A DNA stretch of 64,000 bases from Wurfbainia villosa. Its lineage: Eukaryota > Streptophyta > Magnoliopsida > Zingiberales > Zingiberaceae. The position numbers and the translations under genes are program-made. The DNA lies in contig CM045990.1 of NCBI GenBank assembly GCA_025175895.1, forward strand, positions 57,227,704 through 57,291,703. The letters run 5' to 3'. Of the stretch, positions 11,281 to 23,291 are shown piece by piece (the first letter of the stretch is position 1; the number at the start of each line of letters is the position of its first letter). The notes under the pieces were generated by a model. That model saw only the letters and a program-made list of their open reading frames with translations. It had not been told where the DNA came from and made no database searches.

Positions 11281-11935
11281 CACTCAATAGAATGATCAGG
11301 TCAAAACTCACCTAATCTCCAATTCAATTACAACATCAATTGCACATTATAGTAGCATCCATCACACTTAGATTAACTAACGACCTATCAAACGATAAGC
11401 ATTTGCAACCATTCAAATATGAACTTACCTCAATCTCAGCTTCCACAGTCCCATTCGAAATATTCCTCCCCTTCACAAACATCCAAATCAGTCGTTACCT
11501 CTCACAGCCTACCCAAATCTGGATTTCTCCAATCACGGCTTCAATCACTGCAATAGAATGGGAATTCCTACCAATGCAAGTAAGAAGAAGGTAACAACTG
11601 CTCTTCATGATTAGATAAAGGAAACTCGAACTCCAATCATAGCCGAGAATTCCTAATAAAACATCACAGCCAAGACTCCTCGACAAATAACAAAATCAAA
11701 CAACAACAATTGAAGGGAAAGGTAAATCACGCTTACCAGCCCTAGAAACTCCACCATCAGCCTCCTCCCTCCTATCCCCTGTTCACCGGCACAAACCACT
11801 TCCCAAAAAAGACCCATGGCCAACCATGGAAGATCACTGCAGGAGTTAGACAAGGAGAAGGTTGGCCCTTACCTAGCTACCATGACGGTCGTCAGCGAAA
11901 TCCCCCCACTCCGACGGCTCTGCTCGCTACCCATT
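11281..11935 (-). repeat. Remnant of a Ty3/gypsy LTR (TE8 family)
   Basis: About 11340-11760 is clearly homologous to the TE8 LTRs (for example AAGTAAGAAGAAGGTAAC and TTGAAGGGAAAGGTA, also at about 27857 and 27963) in the same orientation, with many substitutions. It is older than the TE8 LTRs and lacks both ends. Confidence 0.7.
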
Positions 11936-11957
11936 TGACTCTATTTGCTAGCAAACT

Positions 11958-12287
11958 TGTTGCTGCCCTTGCACCACCTGTTCTTGAGCTTTCTCCAACA
12001 GAGATCGCTTGGGCAGATTATAACTAGACACCGTCGATTCCAAGCTTCCAACCACGCACACTCGCTGTCAAATCGTCCTTGGGGTTTTGGCAGTGTAAGT
12101 CCAATGTGCCTTGGCGGTGTAGACCACATTAGCATGACAATAGCTGATGGAAGCACCTGAAGGCTAGCATATGGATGAACAAGTCATGGATGACTTGGAG
12201 GGATCCGATAGGCGTGAGGCTGACGGAGGTGGCTAGAAGGCTTAGGTCTAGGCTATGGGTGGTCTAGGAAGTATGAGGGTATCATAC
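11958..12287 (+). repeat. TE3 LTR, left part
   Basis: About 12170-12260 resembles the TE10 LTR (GATGAACAAGTC, GGAGGGATCC, GAGCTAGAAGG-like order, TAGGTCTAGG). It is contiguous with 23292-24154 once TE4 and one CATAC copy are removed. The left limit is uncertain; TGTTGCTGCC at 11958 is only a candidate start. Confidence 0.45.
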
Positions 12288-13562
12288 TGTTGGAGGATCG
12301 GTGGCCGGCTAGAGGGGAGGTGAATAGCCTTTTTTGTATACGATGGAACTCGATCGCGTCTTAATTGTCTACAATATCGTTAGCGCAGTGGAAATGCAAT
12401 GATAAAGACAATTAAGCTAAACAAAATAAGTAAAGAGAAATTAAACACAAACATGCCGATGTAACATGGTTCGCGGCCCTTGCCCCTAGTCCACGGAAGA
12501 TTCGTTTGGTGAATCACTCCCTCAAATCAATCACTAGTCTCTCCTTCAAGGTGGAGGTAAACCTTTCTTACAATCTCTCCCTCTTATAGTAAGATTGAAA
12601 TAAAAACAAGTAGGAGGAGTAAAAATCGTTTGGGCACTTTGGGAGAACTTTAGAGTAGAAGCATTAACCTCCCAAAGTGACCCAAGGCCTCTTCTTATAG
12701 GGAAGAGCGATGCAGATCCGATCGTCGCTATAACCGTTGCCTCGCAACGGCCTTATCCACGTTGGCTTCTAGCGAACGACTCCCACATCAGTCGACTGAC
12801 CATCCTCATCAGTCGACTGTTGGAGCCATCAGTCGAGTGATCAAAGCAATCAGTCGACTCCAAAATCTTCTGTGCCCGAATTCACCTCGATCAGTCAACT
12901 GTCGTCCCTTGGCAGTCGACTGATGGTCAAGCAGACGACTGCCAAACCCTAGTAGTCGACTATTGGGCCAGAAAGCTTTGGTCAAACACCGGTCGAGTGC
13001 CATCAACCCAGAGCAGTCAACTGATATCTATATCATTCCACTAGTGTTAGGTAAAATCTCAAACACTAATGTTTGAGCATTCGACGATCGGGTAAAACCT
13101 CAACCCACTCGGTTGAGCATCCGACACTTGACTTAGCCATTCGGCCAAGTTCACCTATGAGCTACGTTACACTTCGCTCATTCTCTCATCTCCCTTGAAG
13201 TCCCTCGCTGAAGTTCTCTTCGTCCGGCCACGTCCCTTGGATGCACTAAGCGCACGGCTTCGCAATGACATCCTTCGCATCTCGCCCTGAGGTCTACTTC
13301 CTTAGCTTCACTTCAATGTTGCTCGTCCGGCGGTCCCTCGGATGCACCAAGTGCGCGGCTTCGTAATGTCATCCTTCACCGACTCAAGGACCCGATCCAT
13401 GAGATGGTGAACCCACCAATGCTTTCGTCAAGCCAATCCCATGTGTGAATTACTAAGTCCTGTATGAATTCAACACACATATTAAATCAACATAACAACC
13501 TAACTTAAGCCCTTTGCCACACACATCAAAACCACATCATACATGGGTTAATTGCCCTAACA
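12288..13562 (-). repeat. TE4 3' LTR
   Basis: Read on the minus strand this LTR starts TGTTAGGGCAATTAACCC at 13562 and ends CCTCCAACA at 12288, 1275 bp. A hairpin CTCTTC/GAAGAG (12689-12707) holds a TATAAGA-like box. Many intact or slightly mutated CAGTCGACTG palindromes lie at about 12785-13025. Confidence 0.88.
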
Positions 13563-14727
13563 ATCTCTCCCTTTTTAATATGTGGTAATCCATTTAAGTT
13601 AGGTAAAACATTAACAAATACATAAGGCAAGAAAGTATGTAAATCATAATGAGTATCAAACAACCCCTTAATACATGCAATTCCCCCTTAACACATGCTA
13701 ATCTCTCCCTAGCATGATTAACTTAAACCCACATGTTTCTCCCCCTTTGACACCATCAAAAACATTAACATATGTTAGACAAGCATGACATCAAGTCTAG
13801 GGAATGAAAATCACCAAAAACTTACTTAAAACCTAATAAAATAGGTTATTGTGCTCGTGCACAGTACATCAGTCGACTGATTCAAACTACCAATCGACTG
13901 TCAACAATTTTCCAGCTTTTTTTAATTTCGGAACCCGATTTCAGAAATGCATTAAAAATTCCAGAAAAATCTAAAAAATCATGAAATTTGGGGAACATAT
14001 TTCTGATAAGTCCCTTTATCAATGAAAAATTATTTTTCATGAAAATGCAATCAATTTTTGAAAGTTTGGCAAAAACTCAAAAGTATTAAAAATTACTAAA
14101 GTTTTTATCAACTTGAAAGCCTAGTTTTGCCTTGAAATGATTTAAAACATGAACTCTTTGTTTATAAAACATGAAATAGTTTTAAAACATTTAAAATATT
14201 CAACTATGATCTATGGGCAATATGTCCATTGATTAAACATTTGCTTTCCCCATAGTTGGTCTATTATTGCTATCATGATACTTGTAAATGACCATCTAAA
14301 TGTCATAAGCATTAATGGACCATTTGTATCAACCTAACATCTCACGCATGCTATGTTTTCAATCAAGTTAGCCTATAGTGAATATGAGATGTGACTAAAG
14401 GTATTTATACCTAACCATACAATTTCATGCAATTTCTATCAAGGTTAAGTATTATTCAACAACACTCAACATGATCATAATACTAGCATTATCATGAGCC
14501 ACACATTATGATCATACATCAAATATTACAATTCAAATCATAAATCATGATCATAAACATGTATATCAAGTATATCAAGTATCATGACTTAAACATTATT
14601 ATCAAATCATCCACCATGCTCATAAATCAAAAATCATAAGTCTAAAACTAACATCCTCATCATCCTAAGTCAACCATTTATCATGATATAAGTTAAGTCC
14701 AATTATGGTTGACTATCCTAGGTTCTC
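13563..14727 (-). other. TE4 3' non-coding region with purine tracts
   Basis: No gene is seen. On the minus strand purine tracts occur at about 13563-13575 (terminal tract), 13684, 13705 and 13740. A pair of CAGTCGACTG-type palindromes (13870-13879 and mutated 13891-13900) lies in a block also found in TE5 and TE10. Confidence 0.7.
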
Positions 14728-16409
14728 TTAACCCTTAATGATGGACTTAGGAACCCAATATAGATTCTTTCCAATAGGGTTCACTAAGTATTCCTTTGGG
14801 ATCTATTTCCTAGCTATCATTGTAGTTTTAGCTTGACCCCTAGCTATTAAACAATGGTAGACCTTCTCATTTTTGGATCCCTTATATCCTAGGCCCTTCT
14901 TGTTAAAACTAGCCCTTTGGCTCCCAATGATCATATTTAGGGTATTGGAGCCTATAGTAAATTTTTCTAAGGCCTTGGTGAGAAATTCTACCTTTCCCTT
15001 AAGGCCTTATTTTCTTCTACTAAGCATGCATCACTAGTCATAGAAGAAGAGGCATTATCACTAACATTTAAACATGCATTTTCTAGTTTTTCTTCTAATT
15101 TCCTAATTTCATCAAGCATACTTTTATTTTTCTTCTTAGTCGTAAATAAATCTCTAGTTAGTCTAGTAATCATAGAAACTACATCAATGGAGGGTAGTTT
15201 AGTTACCTTGCTTACCCAATCTCCTTCGGATGATGATGATGAAGATGAAACTCCCCCTTCACTTGAGATCTCCTAACTTGAGCTTGTTTCTTATTTTTCT
15301 GAGGAGGTGGAGTCCAAGTCTTCTATTGCCATAAGTGCAAGACTTGTGAATGCTTGTTCTTTCTCCGATGAGGATGATGGATCATCCCACGTCATCGCAT
15401 TCAAGTTGTGTGCTTTAGCCTTTCCTTTTTCTTTTGATTTCTTCTCTTCATCCTTCTTCTTGCTCCCTTTCTTCTTGTCTTCTTTCTTTCTCCTTTCTTC
15501 CTTGCTTTTGTTCAAGAGGGGACAATCATCCCTCATGTGTCCCTCTCCTTGGCAATTATAGCAAATAATCTTTCTCCTTGGCCTTCTTCCCCTATCATGA
15601 GATTTATTAAATTCAAAGCTTTTTAATACGCGTCTCACCTTTCTTACCATATAGGTTTCTTCATTACTATCCATAGAGGAGGAAGATGAACCTTCATCGG
15701 ATGAGGAGGGTGGCGTATCCTTCTTCTTCTTCTTTCCCTTGTCGGCCATGAGTGCTAATCCCCTTGCCTTTATGCTTGATTCTTCAACTATGCCTTCAAG
15801 CCTAGTCTCATGCAATTCCATGGTGGAGAAAAATTCTTCTAGAGTACTTACCTCTAGATTCTTGGAGATATTGAAGGAATCCATCATGGAGCTCCATTTG
15901 GATGACCAGGGAAATGCATCCATCGCCTTCATTACCATGTCTCTATTGGAGAACTTCTCCCCTACACTAGATAGACCGGTAATTATTTCCTTAAATCTAG
16001 AATGCAAAGAAAGTACCTTTTCTCCTTTTTCGAGTTTGATATTACTTAATTGTGATCGGAGAAGGTCCCGTCTTGCAAGCTTTGCCTCAGAGGTGCCTTC
16101 ATGAAGTTCTACCAATTTTTTCCACATCTCCTTGGCACTTGCACATTCTCCTATTCGGTTGATCTCTTGTTGAGGGAGCACATTGTATAGATGATGCTTG
16201 GCCTTTGAATTTGCAAGGTGCTCCTCTCTTTCCTTCTTAGTCCACCTTGATTTTTCTATAGGCTTCCCCTCTTCATCCCTAGGTATATCGAAATTGGATT
16301 CCATAATAATCATTATATCAAAATTGATTTTAAAGAATACCTCCATTCGCTTTTTCCACCAAGCGAATTCTCCTTCTAATTTAGGCAGATGAATGTTGGA
16401 GTCGACCAT
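14728..16409 (-). pseudogene. gag: TE4 gag, frameshifted
   Basis: The first frame (15291-16409, 372 codons) starts at ATG after the primer site. It has the copia gag domain (GEFAWWKKRMEVFF, LVELHEGTSEAKLARRDLL, STLEEFFSTMELHE), one zinc knuckle CYNCQGEGHMRDDC, and a lysine/glutamate-rich run. It ends in an acidic serine tract at TSSEK. The tail continues in other frames: 14988-15173 is a coiled-coil-like stretch and about 14728-14985 encodes the conserved C-terminus EYLVNP...WVPKSIIKG, with another stop inside. Compared with the uninterrupted tail of TE5 it has at least two frame breaks. The N-terminal two-thirds could still be made. Confidence 0.84.
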
Positions 16410-16453
16410 CTTGTCGTGCTTGTGTTGCCAATTAGTCTATGATAAGCTCCTCA

Positions 16454-16464
16454 CTCTGATACCA
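16454..16464 (-). other. TE4 primer binding site
   Basis: The minus strand reads TGGTATCAGAG two bases inside the right-hand LTR, matching the Met-tRNA primer site of the related elements. Confidence 0.85.
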
Positions 16465-16466
16465 CT

Positions 16467-17314
16467 TGTTAAAGGATCGGTGGTCGGCTAGAGGGGGGTG
16501 AATAACCTTCTTTGTATATGATGGAACTCGATCGCGTCTTAATTGTCTACAATATCATTAGCACAGCGGAAATACAATGATAAAGACAATTAAGCTAAAC
16601 AAAATAAGTAAAGAGAAAGCAAACACAAACACGCCGATGTAACGTTGTTCACGGCCCTTGCCACTAGTCCACGGAAGATTCGTTCGGCGAATCACTCCCT
16701 TAAATCAATCACTAGTCTCTCCTTCAAGATGGAGGTAAACTTTTCTTACAATCTCTCCCTCTTACAATAAGATTGAAATAAAAGCAAGTAAGAGGAGTAA
16801 AAATCATTTGGGCACTTTGGGAGAACTTTAGAGTAGAAGCATTAACCTCCCAAAGTAACCCAAACCCTCTTCTTATAGGGAAGAGGCCATTCTTCCCGTT
16901 GGGCACCGAGAAGTCGACTGATGCAGTCATCAGTCGACTGCTACTGTAGTCGTTGCCTCACAACGGCCTTATCCACGTTGGCTTCAAGCCAACGACTCCC
17001 ACATCAGTCGACTGACCATCCCCATCAATCGACTGATGGAGCCATCAGTCGAGTGATCGAAGCAATCAATCGACTCCAAAACCTTATGTGCCCGAATTCA
17101 CTTCGATCAGTCGACTTCCATCCCTTGGCAGTCGATTGATGGTCGAGCAGTCGACTGCCAAATCCTAGCAGTCGACTGTTGGGCCAGAAAGTTTTGGTCG
17201 AACATCGGTCGAGTGTCATCAGCCCAAAGCAGTCGACTGATATCTATATCAATAGACTGGTGTCAGGTAAAATCTCAAACACCAATGTTTGAGCATCCAA
17301 CGATCGGGTAAAAC
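16467..17314 (-). repeat. TE4 5' LTR, part proximal to gag
   Basis: This is homologous to 12288-13100 and ends at the TE5 insertion with AAAAC (17310-17314). The TATA hairpin is at about 16864-16885 with 7-bp arms CCTCTTC/GAAGAGG. The rest of the LTR is at 22823-23291. Confidence 0.87.
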
Positions 17315-18550
17315 TGTTGGGGATCGATTGGCCGGCTAGAGGGGGGTGAATAGCCCTCTTACGATGGATGTCGGAATTCTCTCGTCTACAAAGCATTAGC
17401 GCAAGCGGAATATACAAATACAAATAAAGACAACACAAAAGATAGACAAGCAATATAAACACGAGATGTAACGTGGTTCACGGCTACGCCGCTAATCCAC
17501 TGTCCGATTCGTCCAAGGTGAATCACTCCTCCAAATCTATCCACTAGATCTCTCCTTTGCACAAAGCTAGGTGGAGGTAACCTCTTTTACACAAGGATCA
17601 CTCTTCTATAATAGAATAGAGATTAGAACAAGTAGAAGAGTAGGGAATCGTGTATGGTACTTTGGGAGAAGTTTAGAGCTCAAGCATTAGCCTCCCAAAG
17701 CCCCACCCCCTTCCTTTTTATAGAGGAAGAGGGTTTCTTCCCGTTGACACAGGATCAGTCGACTGATGCCCTCGATCAGTCGACTGATCCCGTAGCCATT
17801 GCCCAAAAATGGTCACTTTCCACGTTAGATTCCATCCAACGGTATTGGCATCAGTCGACTGATGGCGCCCATCAGTCGACTGATGTCAATCAGTCGAGTG
17901 CTCTGCGAGATCGACTCCATTCTGTGCCCGTGCACAATGTTATCAGTCGACTACCGTCCCTTGGCAGTCGACTGATGTCGACAGCAGTCGACTGTCAGTC
18001 CATGGTAGTCGACTGCTTGGGCCAAATTCCCATGAGTCAGACACCAGTCGAACCCAATCGACTTAGAGCAGTCGACTGTCATTCCATGGCAGTCGACTGG
18101 TGTCGGGAAATCCCATCCGACACTTAGCCAAATGGCCAAGTTTCACCTACGAGCTACTACCCCTTCCCGGGTTACATTCGCTCACTCTCATCCCTCGGAG
18201 TCCCTCGCCTTCGAAGTTCTCTTCGTTCTCGGCCACGTCCCTCGGCAGCATCAGGCGCACGGCTCTGCAATGCTCCTTCACGTCTCTTGCCTCGAAGTCC
18301 ACTTCCTCCGGCTTCACTCCAAGCTTCTCGTCCGACGGTCCCTCGGATGCTCCAAGCGCACGGCTTCTGCAAAGCAATCCTTCACCGACTCAAGGACCGA
18401 GTCATGAGATGTGAAACTCGCCACGGCTCCATGTGCGAATTACTAAGTCCTGCACGACTTCAACGCACATATCAAATCAACATAACAAACTAACTTAAAC
18501 CCTTTGCCACACACATCAAAACCTAATCATGGCAAGAGATTGCCCTAACA
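17315..18550 (-). repeat. TE5 3' LTR
   Basis: On the minus strand this LTR starts TGTTAGGGCAATCTCTTGCC at 18550 and ends at 17315. It holds about ten CAGTCGACTG-type palindromes between 17755 and 18095 and the TATA hairpin at 17706-17733. In the partner LTR several of these palindromes are replaced by CGATCG-like sequence. Confidence 0.9.
17706..17733 (-). promoter_or_regulatory. TE5 LTR promoter: TATA box in a hairpin loop
   Basis: On the minus strand CCCTCTTCCT and AGGAAGGGGG pair over 10 bp with one T-G wobble and enclose CTATAAAA. Position relative to the LTR and the loop content match TE1, while the arm sequence differs. Confidence 0.75.
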
Positions 18551-19822
18551 ATCTCCCCCTTTTTGATGTGTGGCAATCCGTTTAAGTTAGGTAAAAATAT
18601 TTGATAAAAATTTCTAAGGTAAGAAAGCATGTAAACATAAACATGATATAGCAACATGCAACTCCCCCTTAATCCATGAAATTCTCTCTACAAATTCTCA
18701 ATTTTCTCCCCCTATCATAATTTACTTAAACATAATCAATTCTCCCCCTTTGACACCATCAAAAAGATTAGCACTAAGTTATAAACTCATGGCATCAAGT
18801 CTAATAGAAGAAAAATACCAAAAATTAGTTTAAAAACTGAATTCGGCCATTACTGTTCTGATTTACAGGCCACCAGTCGACTGGTTCAGACTACCAGTCG
18901 ACTGGCACGCAGTTTTCAGAAAATTCTGATTTTCGAACCGAATTTCAGAAATGCATTAAAAATTCCAGAAAATTCAAAAAATCATGAAATTTGGGGAACA
19001 TATTTCTTTTAAGTATATCTATCAATGAAAAATAGTTTTTCATGAAAAATCATTATATTTTCATGTATTTACCAAAAATCCAAAAGATTTAAAAACCACT
19101 AGGTCTTTGACCATTCTAGTATCAAGTTTAACACCTAGTTTTGGTTCCAATTGTCTCAAAACATGAATATATAGATTTTAGATTAAGAAATTGTTTTGAA
19201 AACATATGAAATATCCAACCATGATCTTTGGGCAATATGTCTATGAATTAAACATAAGTCTTCCCCATGATTGGTCTATTATTGCTATTTTGATACCTTA
19301 AATGACCATCTAAATGTCATAGGCACTAGTGGACATTTGTATCATCCTAACATCTCACCCATGCTAAGTTTGCAATCAAGTTAGCCTATAGTGAGTGTGA
19401 AATGCATCCTAGGGGGTATTTGTATATACTTAACCATTATATTCATACAATTCTATCAAGGTTAAGTATCAACCTAATAATCCTCATGATCATAAAGGCA
19501 TATATGAATGAATTCTACATTATGATCATGAAATACATGTATTCATCAAATTATAATCATGCATATGATTATAAGCAAGATATCACCTAAGGCATGATTT
19601 ACACCTATTTCTCATGATTATGTGCCAAATATTAAAATCATAAATCATGATTGCCAATATACATAGCAATTACATTAATCATCATGATTTAAGCATTATT
19701 AACTATTTATAGGCACGTTATCATCACCTAACACTATTTAAAAAAAATATTATCCCGCCATCTTAAGTCAACAAAAATATGATATAGGTCAATTGCATAT
19801 AGTTGACTACCCTAGGGTTATC
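18551..19822 (-). other. TE5 3' non-coding region with purine tracts
   Basis: No gene is seen. Minus-strand AAGGGGGAG-like tracts lie at 18551-18563 (terminal), 18661, 18706 and 18742. Two CCAGTCGACTGG palindromes (18873-18884 and 18893-18904) are separated by eight bases, matching sites in TE4 and TE10. Confidence 0.75.
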
Positions 19823-21534
19823 CTAACCCTTAAGGATGGATTTTGGAACCCAAAATAAGTTCTTTCCTATTGGGTTCACTAGATACTCCTTGGGGATCCA
19901 TTTCCTAGTTATTACTTTCTTCTTATCTTGTCCCCTAGTAATTAGGCATTTATAGGCCTTTTCATTTTTCTTTTCTTTATATCCTAGGCCCTTTTTGTTA
20001 AAGCTTGCCCTTTGGCTCCCTATGATCATGTTCAAGGTGTTGGAGCCAATAGTGAATTTTTCTAGGGCTTTTGTTAAATAATCTACCTTTTCCTTTAATG
20101 CCCTATTTTCATCCATGCATGCATCACTAACATTAAATGGCATATAGTTATCATGTGAGCAAGCATCATAATCATCATCATCATTAACACATGCTTTTTC
20201 TAGTTTTTGTTCTAAGTCCTTAATTTGTTCAAGCATGCTTTTGTTCTTCTTCTTAGCTCTAAATAAATCCCTAGTTAAGCTAGAAACCATGGAAACTATT
20301 TTCTTAGGAGTTAGATTCATTACCATAGTTTCCATGTCCTCTTCTTCTTCTTCGGATGAGGAGGATGTGGAAGCTCCCCCTTCACTTGAGCTCTCTCCTC
20401 TTGAGCTTGATTCTTCATTTGAGGAGGAAGAGCAATCCAAGTCGTCGAAGGCCATTAATGCAAGGTTGGAATAGACATGCTCTTCTTCTTCGGATGAGGA
20501 TGAAGAAGCAAGGTCATCCCATGTCTTCGCTTTGAGTGTCATGGCCTTTCCTTTTTCTTTGGCCTTCTTTTCTTCTTCCTTCTTTTTACTCCCCTTTTTC
20601 TTCTTCTTTTCTTCCTTCTTTCTCTTCTCCTCCTTGCTCTTGTTTAGGAGAGGACAATTGTCCCTTATGTGTCCCTCTCCTTGGCAATTGTAGCAGACAA
20701 TTTTCCTTCTTGGTCTTCTATTCCTATCATGAGATTTATCAAATCTAAAATTCTTAAATGCACGCCTTACCTTCCTTACCATGTAGGCTTCTTCCGTGCT
20801 ATCCATGGAGGAGGTAGAGGCTTCATCGGATGAGGAGGGGATTTCCATCTTCTTCTTCCCCTTATTTGTCATCAAAGCTACTCCTCTTGAAGGTTGGATT
20901 CTTGGCTCTTCTTGTATTCCTTCAAGCCTCGTTTCGTGGAGCTCCATTGTTGAGAAAAACTCCTCCAAGGTACTTACTTCCAAGTTCTTGGAGATGTAAA
21001 ATGAATCCACCATGGAGCTCCAACTTGAGGACCGGGGAAAGGCATCTATGACCTTCATTACCATATCCCAGTTGGAGAGCTTTTCACCTACACTTGTTAA
21101 ACCGGTTAGTATTTCCTTAAATCTAGAGTGTAGGGATTTTACCTTCTCTCCCTTTTCAAGTTTGATATTGGACAATTGGGAGCGAAGAACATCTCTCCTT
21201 GCTAGCTTTGCCTCGGATGTGCCTTCATGGATTTCTATTAGTTTCTCCCATTTCCTCAAGCGCTAGCACACTCTCCTATCCTATTGACTTCTTGTTGAGG
21301 GAGGACATTGTATAGGTGGTGCTTGGCCTTTGAATTTGCCAAATATTCTTCTCTTTGCCTCTTGCTCCACCTTGATTTCTCCAATGGCTACCCATTTTCG
21401 TTCCTGGGCAACTCGAAACCGTTTTCCATTATTAAAAGGATTTCAAAGTCGGTTTCAAAGAATACCTCCATTCGCTTCTTCCACCAAGCGAATTCGCCGT
21501 CGAACTTTGGTGGGTGGATGTTTGAGCCGGCCAT
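19823..21534 (-). pseudogene. gag: TE5 gag with broken N-terminus
   Basis: The gene starts at ATG 21534 by comparison with TE1. Near 21390 an in-frame TAG interrupts the part matching EEGKPIEKSRW, and near 21262 a small indel shifts the frame. From 21259 to 19823 one frame of 478 codons stays open: the rest of the gag domain (LIEIHEGTSEAKLARRD...), knuckle CYNCQGEGHIRDNC, Lys-rich run, acidic serine tract, coiled-coil-like tail and C-terminus WVPKSILKG with TAG. This copy shows the full uninterrupted tail and is the reference for judging the frameshifts in TE1 and TE4. Confidence 0.85.
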
Positions 21535-21581
21535 TTTGAATGTTGCTTGTTGTGGCGGTTAGTCCTCGACAAGCTTTCCTT

Positions 21582-21594
21582 GGCTCTGATACCA
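21582..21594 (-). other. TE5 primer binding site
   Basis: The minus strand reads TGGTATCAGAGCC two bases inside the 5' LTR. Confidence 0.9.
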
Positions 21595-21596
21595 CT

Positions 21597-22822
21597 TGTT
21601 GGGGATCGATTGGCCGGCTAAAGGGGGGTGAATAGTTCTCTTACGATGGATGTCGGAATTCTCTCATCTACAAAGCGTTAGCGCAAGCGGAATATACAAA
21701 TACAAATAAAGACAACACAAAAGATAGACAAGCAATACAAACACGAGATATAACGTGGTTCACGACTACGCCGCTAATCCACGGTCCGATTCGTCCAAGG
21801 TGAATCACTCCTCCAAATCTATCCACTAGATCTCTCCTTTGCACAAAGCTAGGTGGAGGTAACCTCTTTTACACAAGGATCACTCTTCTACAATAGAATA
21901 GAGATTAGAACAAGTAGAAGAGTAGGGAATCGTGTATGACACTTTGGGAGAAGTTTAGAGCTCAAGCATTAGCCTCCCAAAGCCCCACCCCCTTCCTTTT
22001 TATAGAGGAAGAGGCTTTCTTCCCATTGATACAGGATCAGTCCACTGATGCCCTCGATCAGTCGACTGATCCCGTAGTCGTTGCCCAAAAACGGCCGCTT
22101 TCCACGTTGGATTCCATCCAACGGTATTGGCATCAGTCGACTGATGGCGCCCATCAGTCGACTGATGTCAATCAGTCGAGTGCTCCGCGAGATCGATTCC
22201 ATTCTGTGCCCGTGCACAGTGTTATCGATCGTATCGTCCTTGGCGGTCGGTGATACGGAGTCGATTGCCGATCCATGGCGGCGATCGCTTAGGCCAAATT
22301 CCCATGAGTCAGACACCAGTCGAACCCAATCGACTCAGAGCAGTCGACTGCCATTCCATGGCAGTCGACTGGTGTCGAGAAATCTCATCCGACACTTAGC
22401 CAAATGGTCAAGTTTCACCTACGAGCTACTACCCCTTCCCGGGTTACATTCGCTCACTCTCATCCCTCGGAGTCCCTCGCCTTCGAAGTTCTCTTCGTTC
22501 TCGGCCACGTCCCTCGGCAGCATCAGGCGCACGGCTCTGCAATGCTCCTTCACGTCTCTTGCCTCGAAGTCCACTTCCTCCGGCTTCACTCCAAGCTTCT
22601 CGTCCGATGGTCCCTCGAATGCTCCAAGCGCACGGATTCCGCAAAGCAATCCTTCACCGACTCAAGGACCGAGTCATGAGATGTGAAACTCGCCACGGCT
22701 CCATGTGCGAATTACTAAATCCTGTACGACTTCAACGCACATATCAAATCAACATAACAAACTAACTTAAACCCTTTGCCACACACATCAAAACCTAATC
22801 ATGGCAAGAGATTGCCCTAACA
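21597..22822 (-). repeat. TE5 5' LTR
   Basis: The 1226-bp partner of 17315-18550 ends TGTTAGGGCAATC at 22822 on the minus strand. It is nearly identical except at 22200-22290, where three or four CAGTCGACTG units of the partner are altered. Confidence 0.9.
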
Positions 22823-23291
22823 AAAACCTCAACCCACTCGGTTGAGCATCCGACACTTGACTTAGTCATTCGGCCAAGTTCACCTATAAGCTACGTTAAA
22901 CTTCGCTCATTCTCTCATCTCCCTTGAAATCCCTCGCCGAAATTCTCTTCGTCCGGCCATGTCCCTCGGATGCACCAAGCACATGGCTTTGCAATGTCAT
23001 CCTTCGCATCTCGCCCTGAAGTCTACTTCCTTGGCTTCACTTCAATGTTGCTCGTCCGACGGTCCCTCGAATGCATCAAGCGCACGGCTTCACAATGTCA
23101 TCCTTCACCGACTCAAGGACCCGAGCCATGAGATGGTGAACCCACCAATGCTTTCGTCAAGCCAATCTCATGTGTGAATTACTAAGTCCTGTACAACTTC
23201 AACACACATATTAAATCAATATAATAACCTAACTTAAATTCTTTGCCACACACATCAAAACCACATCATACATGGGTTGATTGCCCTAACA
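22823..23291 (-). repeat. TE4 5' LTR, distal part
   Basis: It continues 16467-17314 after TE5 (AAAAC at 22823-22827) and matches 13100-13562. It ends CCCTAACA next to CATAC. The two parts together give about 1312 bp against 1275 bp for the partner. Confidence 0.87.

Larger units (their letters stand above)
17315..22822 (-). mobile_element. TE5: gag-only Sirevirus-like element, minus strand, in the TE4 LTR
   Basis: A perfect AAAAC duplication (17310-17314 and 22823-22827) flanks it. LTRs are 1236 and 1226 bp, the primer site is at 21582-21594, gag at 19823-21534 and polypurine tracts at 18551-18750. It belongs to the same family as TE1: LTR ends and gag are closely similar. It has no pol. It is the innermost and therefore youngest insertion of the TE3-TE4-TE5 stack. 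Confidence 0.9.
12288..23291 (-). mobile_element. TE4: gag-only Sirevirus-like element, minus strand, split by TE5
   Basis: CATAC flanks the element at 12283-12287 and 23292-23296. It has two LTRs (12288-13562 and 16467-23291 interrupted by TE5), a Met-tRNA primer site next to the right LTR, an extended gag, repeated polypurine tracts and no pol. Without TE5 it is about 5.5 kb, the same architecture and size as TE1 and TE5. It sits inside the TE3 LTR. Confidence 0.86.
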
